Of a stretch of 64,000 nucleotides of DNA, positions 47,742 to 59,700 are shown piece after piece. The notes under the pieces were generated by a model, which worked only from the letters and a program-made list of their open reading frames with translations, was not told the DNA's origin and did not search any database. The DNA comes from Lantana camara (lineage: Eukaryota; Streptophyta; Magnoliopsida; Lamiales; Verbenaceae). Position 1 is the first letter of the stretch. Every line of letters starts with the position of its first letter. The translations under genes and the position numbers were made by a program. The stretch covers positions 61,795,501 to 61,859,500 of the forward strand of contig CM074863.1 in assembly GCA_037501455.1 (NCBI GenBank). The letters are read 5' to 3'.

Positions 47742-47815
47742 TAATCTCCAGGGTGGAGACAACCCGATCAAGTTGGTATTCGTCTTGTCAGTTCTCGTTT
47801 CTCGTCGCTTCTCAG
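47742..47815 (+). other. Predicted LTR middle exon (C 5' LTR)
   Basis: 74 bp between TTTTCTGTCAG| and TTCTCAG|GTGAGG. The 3' LTR copy is 54151-54224. Confidence 0.5.
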
Positions 47816-48384
47816 GTGAGGTTTAGGATTTTGTATAGTTATGCGACCTATGGCCTTAATATGCTGATTTCAACCCTTGCATGCGAGTATATCTATTATA
47901 GATACGTATGTGTTGGATATGATATGTTTATGACCTTGTGAATCAGCTCTGTTTTGGAAAATTAGATATGAAAGCATATGTAAGCTGTTTTGAAAAGTTA
48001 TGTTATAAAAACCAGTTTTTGAGACATATATAAGTCATTTTGGAAAAATCAGTTATGTTATGATTATGTAGCGAGATTGCCATGAAAGTTGGTATATGTT
48101 ATGTTCTGTTCTGTTATGGGGCCCAGGAGCTACGGGTAAGGAGCCCCCGGGACGGTATCGGGCCGTCGGGGATATACCTGTGCGTAGTCTCCATCTGTAT
48201 GAAAAGGATCTACCGGGACCCACCAGGAGGTTTGGTTGGGAAACGGAGTCCTGAGGGTATGAGTAGCAATCAGCACTCCCCTCGACCGTATGGATGGTTA
48301 GGGTCGCGCAACCCTACCATCACCCGGAGTTGAGGTTGGTATGTTATTTATGTTTTGTTATGATATGAGGAGTTGAGGTTGGAA

Positions 48385-48401
48385 GCTCGTACTCGCCGAG
48401 C
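48385..48401 (+). promoter_or_regulatory. TACTCGC-loop hairpin (C 5' LTR)
   Basis: GCTCG and CGAGC around the loop TACTCGC. In G the stem is ACTCG/CGAGT around the same loop (4349-4365), and in E it is GCTTG/CGAGC around TTCTCGC. It lies in the predicted second intron. Confidence 0.5.
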
Positions 48402-48601
48402 ATATGTTATGATCTGTTATCGGATTTATGAATCGGGATAGAGCCTTTCTGAAAATGGTTTCTAAACTTATATCTATATCTATTTTGGGTTGTTTTGAAA
48501 TGTTCTGGTATGCAACACCTATCCCCGATTCATGAATCCACCCTTTTGATATGTGCTGTGCTCTGTATATATATATTGTGGGTGTGCGTTAGCCCCCTCA
48601 C

Positions 48602-48643
48602 TCAGTCAGTTGACTGACACCTCATTTTATCTTTTAGTTTGCA
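48602..48643 (+). promoter_or_regulatory. Splice hairpin and acceptor (C 5' LTR)
   Basis: TCAGTC (48602-48607) pairs with GACTGA (48612-48617) after CCCCCTCAC. A T-rich tract and GTTTGCAG (48643) follow. The 3' LTR copy starts at 55011. Confidence 0.55.
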
Positions 48644-49148
48644 GGATTCTTTTGGCTTGAGCTAGGCGGAAGTGAGTCTTCGGAGTCACACTTGTCAGTC
48701 TAGTAGGTGTTAGGATGCATCTGTCGCATAGTTTACTTATGTTATACATTATGTTTCACACTTGCAGATTATGTGTATGTTCTACTTAGACCTAAACCCG
48801 TGTGGGGATTAGTAAGTTAGTATTTGGATATTATTAGACCCTGATGATACTTATGCTGTTTATTATGTTGGATTATGAATTAATATTCGGGACTAGGTAT
48901 CTATGCTAGTTGAACCCGTCACCTGCTTTGCATGTTTTGTTTTAAATGCTTCCGCTATCTATTGTTGTTGGTTTTAATTGCTTCCGCACTCTGAGTTTTG
49001 TCAAGTTAGATCCGCCTAGCCTAGTGTGTGAGTTGGTCTCCCGTTCGCTTTGATTCGGATTCAGGCATGGACTTTCTATTTCGTGACCGGGTCTGGGTCT
49101 TAGTGCGGGGGATGTGGCATCCTCCGTTTGGGGTGTTACATCCTTAAG

Positions 49149-49160
49149 TGGTATCAGAGC
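49149..49160 (+). promoter_or_regulatory. Primer-binding site of C (initiator tRNA-Met)
   Basis: TGGTATCAGAGC after an 8-base spacer. It overlaps a hairpin to about 49183, AGAGCTCTAGGTT with AACCTAGCTCT, with a two-base bulge. Confidence 0.92.
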
Positions 49161-49407
49161 TCTAGGTTGCAAAACCTAGCTCTAGTGTCGTGTTGTGTCT
49201 GTCTAGGTCGAACGGCGTAGGACAATTTGGTTATGTGCACACCTGCATTATGATTTGTAGAGCTATGCATTCGAATTTTCATCACCTTACTGAATTTATA
49301 CTACTTGATGCATTGCATTTCTTGGTAGTTCTTGACTGATTTATTGCGTGGCATGAGCATTTACTAATCAACATGCATATTTCGATATTGAAGTTGAGAC
49401 TTTCAGG

Positions 49408-50370
49408 ATGCTACCGCGTCAACAATACCACGGTCAACCTTCTCATCCAAATTTGAACGATCGGGGACATTCTTCGGCTGAAGTTCCACCAACGAATTTG
49501 ATTGCGATGATGTACCGAGAATTTAGAACATTTAATCCTCCCCAATTTCTAGAAGGGGATGACATAAGGGCCGAAGAGTGGCTTTCAGAAATAGAGGGCA
49601 TCTTTGAGATATGGCCATGCAACTCTCAAGATATGGCTCGCCTTGCTACATTCCTCCTACAAGGTCAAGCAAGGCAATGGTGGAAAGGATTTGCCCAACA
49701 GTTAGAGACAACGGGCAATGAGTTGACGTGGAATGTGTTTGTTCGAGAATTCCGAAAGAGGTTTGCACGGGTCATTTTGTAAGACAGGAGATTCGAAGAA
49801 TTTCTCACTTTGAAACAAGGAGAAAGAACCGTTGTGGACTACATAAGGGAATTCGAGAGGTTGGGCGTGTATGTACCCCACATTACAGGTAACGATTGGG
49901 TGAAGGCTTGGTATTTCATGAAAGGCCTCCGAAATGAATTCAAGGAAGCTTTGATTGCAGAGGATACAAGTACGTGGGATAAAGCCACGGAGGTAGCATT
50001 ACGAGTGGAAAATAGGTGGTTGACAAAAAGTAAGGAAAGAAATGTGTCGGGGCCTAGACCTGAGCTGGGTCTATGCACAAATTTATACGTGAGAGAGAGA
50101 TTCGATCAACAGGGAACTCGAACCAAGAAGATTCGTGGAAAGAAGCATAAGAACAGGAACCCTCCAAAGCCGAAGAAAGAAATCCAACCGTGTACCCATT
50201 GTGGAGGAACCAACCATGCTTACGACGCGTGTCGAGATCGATTGAATAGGTGTTATGCTTGCGGGTCAAAAGAGCACAAGGTTTCCGATTGTGACCGATC
50301 GAGAGCTAACAAACAACGAATACGAGATCAACGACTTCAAATCAGAGATCAAGATGAACCCGAATATTGA
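49408..50370 (+). pseudogene. gag: Gag of element C with one in-frame stop
   Basis: One frame of 320 codons from ATG 49408 (MLPRQQYHGQPSHPN), broken only by TAA at 49780-49782 (codon 125). Before it lies the gag region (RTFNPPQFLEGDDIRAEEWL, then FLLQGQARQWWKGF). After it the same frame continues (RFEEFLTLKQGERTVVDYIR) to two CCHC knuckles at residues 262-275 (CTHCGGTNHAYDAC) and 282-295 (CYACGSKEHKVSDC). The usual downstream protease is absent. The stop would remove the RNA-binding half, so this copy probably makes no working Gag unless the stop is read through. The ATG directly follows ACTTTCAG|G, resembling a 3' splice site, as in D and E. Confidence 0.88.
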
Positions 50371-50848
50371 GGTATTAGCATTCATAGCATTTGCATACAT
50401 GCATCGCTTAAATACTCTCACCTTATTTTGCTTGAAGTGTGTATGGTGACTATTGTCGTTTAAATTGTGATAATTCGATACCTGATCTAGTACTTGTAAC
50501 TTGAAATTTCTATTTGTTATGAATCGCTGCTGAAATGGATGAGTTATGTACTTATGTGAACTATTCATGCCTATGTGATTTAAAACTCTCTTGATTGCTC
50601 ACTGATTTCTCATGTAACATACACACATACTGTAACCTTGTTTTACAGGGATTCCATCGCGATATCCCCCTTGAGTCGAGGTATGAGCGTTGAATCTATA
50701 CTCAAGGGACACCGATATCAGTTGTATAAGGTACACCAAACATGCATCGCATACCTTTCATCAAGTGTTACTCTGATTTGGGTATGTATGAATGTTGATC
50801 TGTGGATTTAATTGCAAGAGAGACCTTAGGCCCCTCTTTTACGTGTTG
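50371..50848 (+). other. Non-coding stretch after gag of C
   Basis: About 480 bp without a motif I recognise, leading into the hairpin array. The longest frames are chance overlaps. Confidence 0.5.
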
Positions 50849-51183
50849 GAGAGATGTAGGATTCTCTCTATGTATGTGATAGAAAGATGCTGGATTCTTT
50901 CTAAGCTTTGTGCACGAGAGATGTTGGATTCTCTCGTACTTAGATATTCGGAGATGCTGGATTCTCTTGAATTTAGGGGTTTGAGAAATGTTGGATTTTC
51001 TCAAACTAGAATGTTGGAAGATGTTGGAATCTGTCCAACTTAGGCTGTGAGACGGGGTTCTCACAATTGTTTGCTCGAGAGACGGGGCTCTCTCTTATGT
51101 GATCGAGAGACGGGGTTCTCTCGCTTTCTGTGTTCGAGAGGCGGGGTCCTCTCACCTTTTGTGCTGTGAGATGGGATTCTCTC
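50849..51183 (+). repeat. Covarying hairpin array of element C
   Basis: Eleven hairpins at 27-34 bp spacing. Arms: GAGAGA/TCTCTC (50849), TAGAAAGA/TCTTTCTA (50880), ACGAGAGA/TCTCTCGT (50914), an imperfect one (50948), GTTTGAGAAA/TTTTCTCAAAC (50979), GTTGGAAGA/TCT..TCCAAC (51013), TGTGAGA/TCTCACA (51046), GAGAGA/TCTCTC (51077), CGAGAGA/TCTCTCG (51104), GAGAGG/CCTCTC (51136) and GAGA/TCTC (51168). The first six loops read TGYTGGA or TGTAGGA; the next four contain CGGGG. Stem changes are matched on both arms. Confidence 0.9.
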
Positions 51184-51497
51184 TTGTTTGTTGTGGCTGC
51201 GTTACGCGTTGTCCTGGCTACTGTCTGCAAGTGACGAGTTTGCGACGCCATCGAAGTGGAGTGCAGCGACAACTATTCGTCTCATGGGAATGGTCGAACA
51301 ACTTGATGAAAGCAACGGTCCAGTGCTCAAATGGATCCCAATGACAACGAGACATCGCGAGAAAGGTTCAGTAAAGACAATGAAAGTAAACTTCACAACG
51401 GAGGCTATGTTTTACACAACTCCTCGAGAAGGGCTAAAACACTATCAACTCAAAGCTTGTCCAGCTCAGGAGTGGAACCTGGGGACCAGGTTCTCTT
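51184..51497 (+). other. Segment between hairpin array and polypurine tract of C
   Basis: About 310 bp. A frame at 51188-51499 (103 codons) matches no family I know and has no motif. I treat it as non-coding. Confidence 0.4.
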
Positions 51498-51509
51498 AAG
51501 GGGGGAAGG
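51498..51509 (+). promoter_or_regulatory. Polypurine tract of C
   Basis: AAGGGGGGAAGG, one base before the 3' LTR. The CTTAAGGGGG context resembles B's tract. Confidence 0.88.
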
Positions 51510-51510
51510 T

Positions 51511-54500
51511 TGTAACACCCCGCATTTTCGGAGCAAGATACGATGTCGTTTTCGTACGATTAGAACGTTATTTATTCAACCTTGCGCGTATTTGAGTTTC
51601 CTTATTCACTTCTTAATTGTTTATTTAACTCTACTTGTGCTTGAATTGCCTTATTTATGTTTTAATAGTTTAATTGACTCGATTTGCAAACTTATGTAAA
51701 TATGCGGACCTAATTGAAATAAGTGTTTAATACCTATTTGCTCTTTAATATGAATTATGTGGGCTAAATTATAATAACTGAACTTTGGATGTCAATTTCT
51801 AATTATGAGAAATTCCATTTAGGCTTAATTGAACACCACTTTAAATCTTTGGGGTACTTTTATAATTTCAAAAATTAAATTTGGACTTACTAATACTTTC
51901 TCTAAAACCCTGGGGATGCTTTTATAATTTCCTAATCTTTAACTGGGCTTAATCGATCTTATTGAAAACTATGTGAACTCAATCGCAGTACTTAAACTCT
52001 AGAGGGACCCTTGTGCAATTTCAGAAGAAAGGAATTGTTCTAATACACCGAGAACCCTAGCTGCTTTCCATTTCTTCCCTTCTTCCTTCGGTCTTCAACA
52101 AGCAGCGCAGCATCCCTCCTTCAGAGATCATCATCTCGCCGCCAACCATCTCTTTCGCCGGCGAGCTTTGGGCCGCCACCACCCTCCACTCTCCCCCACT
52201 CAACCTCTCTTCTTCGTCTCTATCTTTTTTCCCCTTCTCAGTCGCGCAGACTGATGATGCAAGCCGCAGCAGATTTCCGCCACCCCAGTCCACCACCGAC
52301 TCGCCAGCCATAGCCCCACCATCAGAAGCGAATCTGTCCGCGACCCATCACCACCATCTCCTTCGGCGTCTCCACCGCCGCCATCTCTTCGGCAAAGTGA
52401 GCTCCATTCTTTGGAAAACGATCACCGCCGCCTCCTCCTTCCACCCAACTTTGGAAAGAAGGCGGAACTTGCAGCACCACCAGACAGCCACCTTCGATCT
52501 ATTCTCTTTCAGATCGGAGAGAAGAGACATCGAGAGCAACCCTCGCCTTTGTCCAGCTCCAGCAACTCCGGTCACCTACCTCAGATCCAGTCGAACCCCC
52601 TTCCTTTTCCGTCTCTTTCCATGCCCAAAATCAGATTAAGGCAGAAGCCTTTCACCACCTCACAGATGTGAACCTCCACCAGCTCCGACAGCCATGGATT
52701 CCAGCGAAACTGCAGGAGAGGAAACCCCCAGATCTTCTTCAGCAATCGCGTTTCGTGCCGCCGCCCTTACTCGTCCAGATCTGAGCAGAATCGGAACCCC
52801 CCTTCCGTCGCCAGCAACCACCATTCAAACCGCCAACAGTTGACGAGCCACGACCGTCCACCACCGCAATAGCAGACGACAACCCCAACTCAGTTCTGCC
52901 AACCCTGCTTCGCCATCGTTCCGAGTTTTCCCCTTTTCCTTCTTTCCAGAAACGTGAGCCTCAACCTTCTTATTTGTGTACTGTAATTTCTGCATTTTAT
53001 GGGATAATTTTACCAATAGATTTTGCGTTTTAGGATGAATTCAATCAACTTGCAGGTTAATTGTATAATGCTCGATTGTAATGGTTAATTATTTCATACT
53101 CAATTGTAAACAATACAATAGTTTAATGATTTCAGTTATTGAGCCTAATTAAATGTGTAAGTTAAATAAAGGTCAATTGTGCAGCTGTAATTTGATTTAA
53201 TTACTGAATGAATTGAGTTGGTGTTGCTGAATTGCAAAGTTTGTTGGTTGTCATAAGCTAGTTCTGTAACCTGTGAATTTCTATGTGATACTGTGTGTGT
53301 GCGTGAGTGTTGTCATGTATATATATATATAAATTTGAGTATGTATATTGCTATGTGATGTGCATGTGGGAATTGTGATTTGAAAGTGGTGTTGAATGTG
53401 TGTGTACAAACCGGGGTGTGTAATATATATATCTACATCAATATACATAAATGTGATAGCTGATCATACATGCTATATATATATATATATATATATTGAT
53501 GGTTATGGTAGTCACAGGAAGTGTATTGATGAATTATAATTCTGAGGACTTAGGGTAAGTGTTCATATATACATATATTTTGCTATGGCTTGAGTTTTTG
53601 AAAACGCAAGTACATATTTTTGTAAATGAGAAATGTTAGACTTTATATTTGACGTTTGCTTGTGCGTGAGAATGATATGGCAGGAATTCTTGAAACTGAA
53701 ACTTAATGTGAACTATAGCACATTTAATTAGACTTGAAATCGGTATCTCTAAGTGATTGCATTAATTGGGATCGTATAGCTTAATGTTCCTAAATGATTT
53801 ATGTTTTAAATAGAATTCTTGGTTTGTGAAATTAAGGGTGGTTGCAATATTAATGGTTGGGCTGTTTTGGATTCAAACTTGCTGTCTTATGATTAACTGT
53901 CTTTAATAGAATCAAGTAGTGACTTGAATGTTTCGATAAGTTAGATGCTACATCACTTATGTGATAATTGAATTGTATGTTTAATTGAAATGCGGGACTT
54001 TAATTGTGTACATGAACACTTTCATATCATTCTTGTAATTTTTGTGTACATTTCATATTCCTCATATCAACTCATAATCATTGCCGTGCGTCTATGTGGT
54101 TCATGTCTGAGTCGTGTCTCATAAATACTTTGTGTTTCCTTTTCTGTCAGTAATCTCCAGGGTGGAGACAACCCGATCAAGTTGGTATTCGTCTTGTCAG
54201 TTCTCGTTTCTCGTCGCTTCTCAGGTGAGGTTTAGGATTTTGTATAGTTATGCGACCTATGGCCTTAATATGCTGATTTCAACCCTTGCATGCGAGTATA
54301 TCTATTATAGATACGTATGTGTTGGATATGATATGTTTATGACCTTGTGAATCAGCTCTGTTTTGGAAAATTAGATATGAAAGCATATGTAAGCTGTTTT
54401 GAAAAGTTATGTTATAAAAACCAGTTTTTGAGACATATATAAGTCATTTTGGAAAAATTAGTTATGTTATGATTATGTAGCGAGATTGCCATGAAAGTTG

Positions 54501-55549
54501 GTATATGTTATGTTCTGTTCTGTTATGGGGCCCAGGAGCTACGGGTAAGGAGCCCCCGGGACGGTATCGGGCCGTCGGGGATATACCTGTGCGTAGTCTC
54601 CATCTGTATGAAAAGGATCTACCGGGACCCACCAGGAGGTTTGGTTGGGAAACGGAGTCCTGAGGGTATGAGTAGCAATCAGCACTCCCCTCGACCGTAT
54701 GGATGGTTAGGGTCGCGCAACCCTACCATCACCCGGAGTTGAGGTTGGTATGTTATTTATGTTTTGTTATGATATGAGGAGTTGAGGTTGGAAGCTCGTA
54801 CTCGCCGAGCATATGTTATGATCTGTTATCGGATTTATGAATCGGGATAGAGCCTTTCTGAAAATGGTTTCTAAACTTATATCTATATCTATTTTGGGTT
54901 GTTTTGAAATGTTCTGGTATGCAACACCTATCCCCGATTCATGAATCCACCCTTTTGATATGTGCTGTGCTCTGTATATATATATTGTGGGTGTGCGTTA
55001 GCCCCCTCACTCAGTCAGTTGACTGACACCTCATTTTATCTTTTAGTTTGCAGGATTCTTTTGGCTTGAGCTAGGCGGAAGTGAGTCTTCGGAGTCACAC
55101 TTGTCAGTCTAGTAGGTGTTAGGATGCATCTGTCGCATAGTTTACTTATGTTATACATTATGTTTCACACTTGCAGATTATGTGTATGTTCTACTTAGAC
55201 CTAAACCCGTGTGGGGATTAGTAAGTTAGTATTTGGATATTATTAGACCCTGATGATACTTATGCTGTTTATTATGTTGGATTATGAATTAATATTCGGG
55301 ACTAGGTATCTATGCTAGTTGAACCCGTCACCTGCTTTGCATGTTTTGTTTTAAATGCTTCCGCTATCTATTGTTGTTGGTTTTAATTGCTTCCGCACTC
55401 TGAGTTTTGTCAAGTTAGATCCGCCTAGCCTAGTGTGTGAGTTGGTCTCCCGTTCGCTTTGATTCGGATTCAGGCATGGACTTTCTATTTCGTGACCGGG
55501 TCTGGGTCTTAGTGCGGGGGATGTGGCATCCTCCGTTTGGGGTGTTACA
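51511..55549 (+). repeat. 3' LTR of C
   Basis: 4,039 bp, equal in length to the 5' LTR. Differences are mostly transitions (for example 45147/51567 region and 46339/52748 region). All modules recur at an offset of 6,409. Confidence 0.92.
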
Positions 55550-56455
55550 AAACCATTGAGAATCGAAGAAGATCAACATTTTGCCCAAAATCACTCCATT
55601 TTCGGAAAACCGCCCAGAAATGAAGAAACCATGCTCAAATTCATGAATGAAAGGATGGAAATTATCAGAATTAAACATATAATACAACCCTTAACTTACC
55701 TTGATGATTGGATGAAGTTTGGAGGAGATTTGAGCTTGAATCTCATGGCAAAGCTTGAGTTACGGGAGAGACTGGAGAGCAGAAAGTGTTTGAGATATTT
55801 TCAGTAGGTGGGGAGGGTTATCTCGGCTTGGGGGGTTAAGGAATGAATAGAGGGTTGAGTTAGGGTTCCATAGCATTCAACCATAGTTAATTTGGTCAAG
55901 GTTTGAGCAAGATATGGTCATTATAATGCAACAAGGTCATTTTGGTCGCCGCCTCGTTTTTCGGTTGAATTTCGGAGGTTCAAATGATTTAGGAAAAATA
56001 TAAGGCTAGGTTTACTAAACTCGCATTTTCGTTACAAGTTCAGCGGAGTTGACGGAACTCGAATCCGAGTTCCCGAGCTCAAGATATTAAATTCGGAACC
56101 AAGGGTACGCTAAGTGCTCATTAGGCCCCAATTTGGTTCCTCAACTCAAATTAAATCCGTTAACATAACAAATGAATTCGAAAATGTAAACCAAGCATAA
56201 AATCATGTCCATAACACATATATTTACGACATATTACAAATTCGTTGCATTTCAATATCATTTCATATAAGAACGAAGCACAAAATAAACGAACAAACTC
56301 ATACATGCAATTCATGCATAAATACATAAAAATTTCATGCATAAAATATTAATTCCCATGCAAATGAAATAAAATTCATGCAGAAATCATTCCCATGCAA
56401 AAATTATAATTTCCCATGCATAAATATAATTTTCATGCAATAATTATAATTCAAC

Positions 56456-56499
<44 letters not shown>

Positions 56500-56774
56500 T
56501 TAATTAAACCATGATTAATTAACATAACATATAATTAGCATACTCATTAAATTAATAATAATATAATTAAACATATATATATATATATGATACGAAATAT
56601 ATATTTAAAATTTATAATATTAAAATAAGATAATAAAATATAATATAATATAATATAATAAACTAATAACAATTATAATAAAGTTAAATATAAAACACGT
56701 AAAAACAATTAATTCGCGCAATTTGGTAAACACATACGTCACATTATTTAAAACTGAAAAACTGGGGCGTTACA

Positions 56775-59700
56775 ATCTCTCCCCCTTAAAAGGAATCCGT
56801 CCTCGGATTCAAAGTACGCTTGAAATCCAATAATGAGAGATTCCCCATCTCTCACAAGCAACAAGGAGAGAGCCCCGTCTCTCGAGCAGCAATGAGAGAA
56901 CCCCGTCTCCCCAACAACAATGAGAGAACCCCGTCTCTCGCGAGCAAAGAGAGTACCCCGTCTCTCAAACAAAAATAAGAGAATCCCCGTCTCTTAGAAA
57001 CAACGAGAGCACCCCGTCTCTCAAACAAAATAAATAAATCAAGGAAGTCTCCAATACTCCGAAGCAACACACGCAAAATTCAGTTCAAAATCACACAAGC
57101 CACCCCAAGGCAAGTAACAGATATCATCCACGTTAATCATCAATTACTTCACGTAGTTTAACTTGATAAGAAAATAAAGCACCTAACAAAGAAATTAATA
57201 AATTGAATTTGCATGAATGTATGCTTCGTGAATGCTATAAATACCGTTCACCGTAGGTCACGAAGTTTTAAAATTGTGAGTTGTCGTTGTTCAGTGTATC
57301 ATGTGTCCAGAAGATAGATTCAGTGCTCAGTTTGTCTTTAACCTCTTCAGGATAACCCGATGAAGCAATTAATGAATCCTTCAGGGATTATACTTCTTAG
57401 ATCCCTTCTGCCTGGTACTGCTCCCAGTCTCCATCATTCCTCTTAATCCTCATTGAGCCAACTCTTTTTAATTAACCGAATTTGACTTCTCGAATACCCT
57501 TAGACCATCCGTCTTGAAGTTAGGTCCATAACTACTATCTTACCCATATCGGAGCTTGAAATACCCTCGAGGATAACTACTCCTGACAACCCTGACGATT
57601 CAATCCCAACCTTGAGGTATTCTTCATTAGGATCTACCTTAACACGAATCCTTTTCTATCTTCCGTTCATATTATCCATTCATTCTTTTTAACCCCTTTA
57701 AGGTTGTATTCTGCATCTGACCCTACATTTCTTGGATCAAAGACAGAATGTTCTTGATGCGTTTTGAAGTTTGATGTAAATCCTCCAATGATCATCTTTT
57801 CCGGTTTGGTTCCTTCTTAGATTTCCTTCCGAAGTAACGTGGGACTAACCGAAGACTTGATAATATTGTCATTATTGAACCCCCTTTCATACCCTATTGG
57901 ATTACTCGTGATCGCCATCATTCCATCATATGCCAACTTGATTCGACACTCTCTCTTGTCAATTCTGACTTAGGAGTTTCCAGAAGCTCCCTTATAATTC
58001 TGTTATCCCCAGATCCATGTTCTATACATAGGAATATTCTCCAAGCCATTTCCGTTATACCTAATGAGGGACTCCAACCCTAATTGAATAACTTAACTCT
58101 CCACTTAACAATTTAACTATTCAAGCCGTCTTGTTTATTTCTGATCATCACTAATAAGACTCCCATGTCTTCCTTAATTTGCAATTTCGCTATTCTTACT
58201 GAAATATTTCTTCGAGCACCCTTTCAATCGTCCAATTTGTTCCTCGGTCGTGCTCTCCCCCTTAAATTTCTGTTGTCCTGGGTTGAACTCCATCGATTCT
58301 TCTTTTATCGAAACTCTTGATGAGTAAATCCCATTAGGTGGAGTTTAACTGATATAGAAATCAAAGATTTGGCCTTTCAACTCCTTCCCTAGTTCTCTTG
58401 ATGTCCGAAACTCCTTTCTTAATCTTGTCCGGAACTCTAGTCTCACTTCTCCTCCTGAATTCTTGTTTCCGTTAACCTATCCCTTAATAGAAGTTCTTAT
58501 TTCCCAAATTCACCTTCCTTCTAATGTCATCCTATTATTTCTCTTCCTCATAACTCAGATGCAGCTCGATTGAACTGATACTTGATAGTTGAGACGAAAG
58601 GACTTCCTATCAAGTAAACACTAAAATGCATGTTGGGTTAAAATGACAATGCATGGGTCACGTTTACATCACGCAGTTATACAACACATTAGCGTAACAA
58701 AACCAATTAGAAATGCACGGATAAACATAAGGTGAAAAGAATAAACAATTAATGCAAAATATGATGCACATGCTATGAATGTTTTAGAACCTGTCACCAA
58801 GGTGGTAAGCTATTATATCGGTAGCTTTTCCTCGTTCCTCCAATCCCGAGGTTACTTTGACTGGGTGATTATCCCTTGCCTTTCCCACGGTCTTTAAGTT
58901 TTCCATGAGTCTTTTTGCATCACTTGTATCTTCCACTATCCGAGATTGCAATTCCTTAATCCTTAATTCTTCCACGTCCATAGAGTTAGTATCCAAACTT
59001 CTTCTCGAAATTCGACCTTTACTTCCAATCATCACCTCAATCAAGAATTCCGCGCTTATCCTTTGTGGATTTAATTCACCTCCAATTGCTTATATTTGAG
59101 CGCATGATTTCCTTTCTTTACCGTTTCCATTTGTTGCTCCATATCTTCCAATTCACTTCACAACATGACAATTCAGCTTGGATTTGGGAAAGCGAACTCA
59201 AATCCTGTTCTCAATATCACCATCTTCCCTCAACTTGTTTTTACCCAAATGCTTGCCTTCTAAAACCCGACTTCTAATCACTGGGCTTAGCTCGAAGTCT
59301 TTCTTTGTAGACCCTTGATGCATAACCTCTACCGAACCCCGGTTATCTCTACTCCTCTTAATTACTAGTACCTCTTCCATGATCCAAATCCGGGACCCAT
59401 ATATCTTCAAGGTTTTGTTCCCTTCATTCCTTAGGTTGCAAGATCCTGTTGAATCCAATTAATGCACTTCAAGTAGTGGATTCACATAAGTTATTCTTCT
59501 GAGTCACAACCATCCCTTGATTAACTCCTATTCCTATTCCCCCAAATGTTCCTCTGCCATCGCATCGCCAAGGTCGAACCTCCCATTCTAAATCCTAACC
59601 GTTAATTGCAACTTAGTCTGTAAAGCCACGCGGTTAGCATTCTCCACATTCCTCCTCGGGCATCCTTCCTATCTTCCATGCCTCCGAAGGAATTTGCAAT

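Larger units (their letters stand above)
45102..49140 (+). repeat. 5' LTR of C
   Basis: A C-rich, low-complexity stretch (45650-46500) gives many chance frames that I reject as genes. Predicted splice features: possible donor AAAC|GTGAGC at 46544, middle exon 47742-47815, splice hairpin 48602-48617, acceptor 48643, long-range arms 48661-48670 and 49011-49020. AT microsatellites lie near 46910 and 47070. Confidence 0.9.
45102..55549 (+). mobile_element. Element C: complete gag-only gypsy retrotransposon
   Basis: 10.4 kb with two 4,039-bp LTRs (45102-49140, 51511-55549), primer-binding site, a gag frame with one stop, hairpin array, polypurine tract and the AAACC duplication. The LTR termini are perfect inverted repeats (TGTAACACCCC, GGGGTGTTACA). 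By eye the LTRs differ at about 13 sites, so C is older than A and D. No pol is present. Leader, spacer and hairpin array link it to B. Confidence 0.92.
42250..56774 (-). repeat. B LTR copy 2, split by element C
   Basis: The segments 42250-45101 and 55555-56774 give a 4.07-kb LTR shared by the two B units. It retains the 59-bp hairpin segment lost from copy 1 and the short AT microsatellite alleles. The middle exon (43671-43742, minus) has intact sites. Confidence 0.88.

Noticed and set aside
50849..51183. Possible CRISPR array (regularly spaced palindromic repeats)
   Set aside because: The repeats are not identical, the spacers are not unique inserts, there are no cas genes, and the setting is a plant retrotransposon.
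51188..51499. 103-codon frame before C's polypurine tract
   Set aside because: No recognised motif; it overlaps the end of the hairpin array and has no counterpart in B or D.
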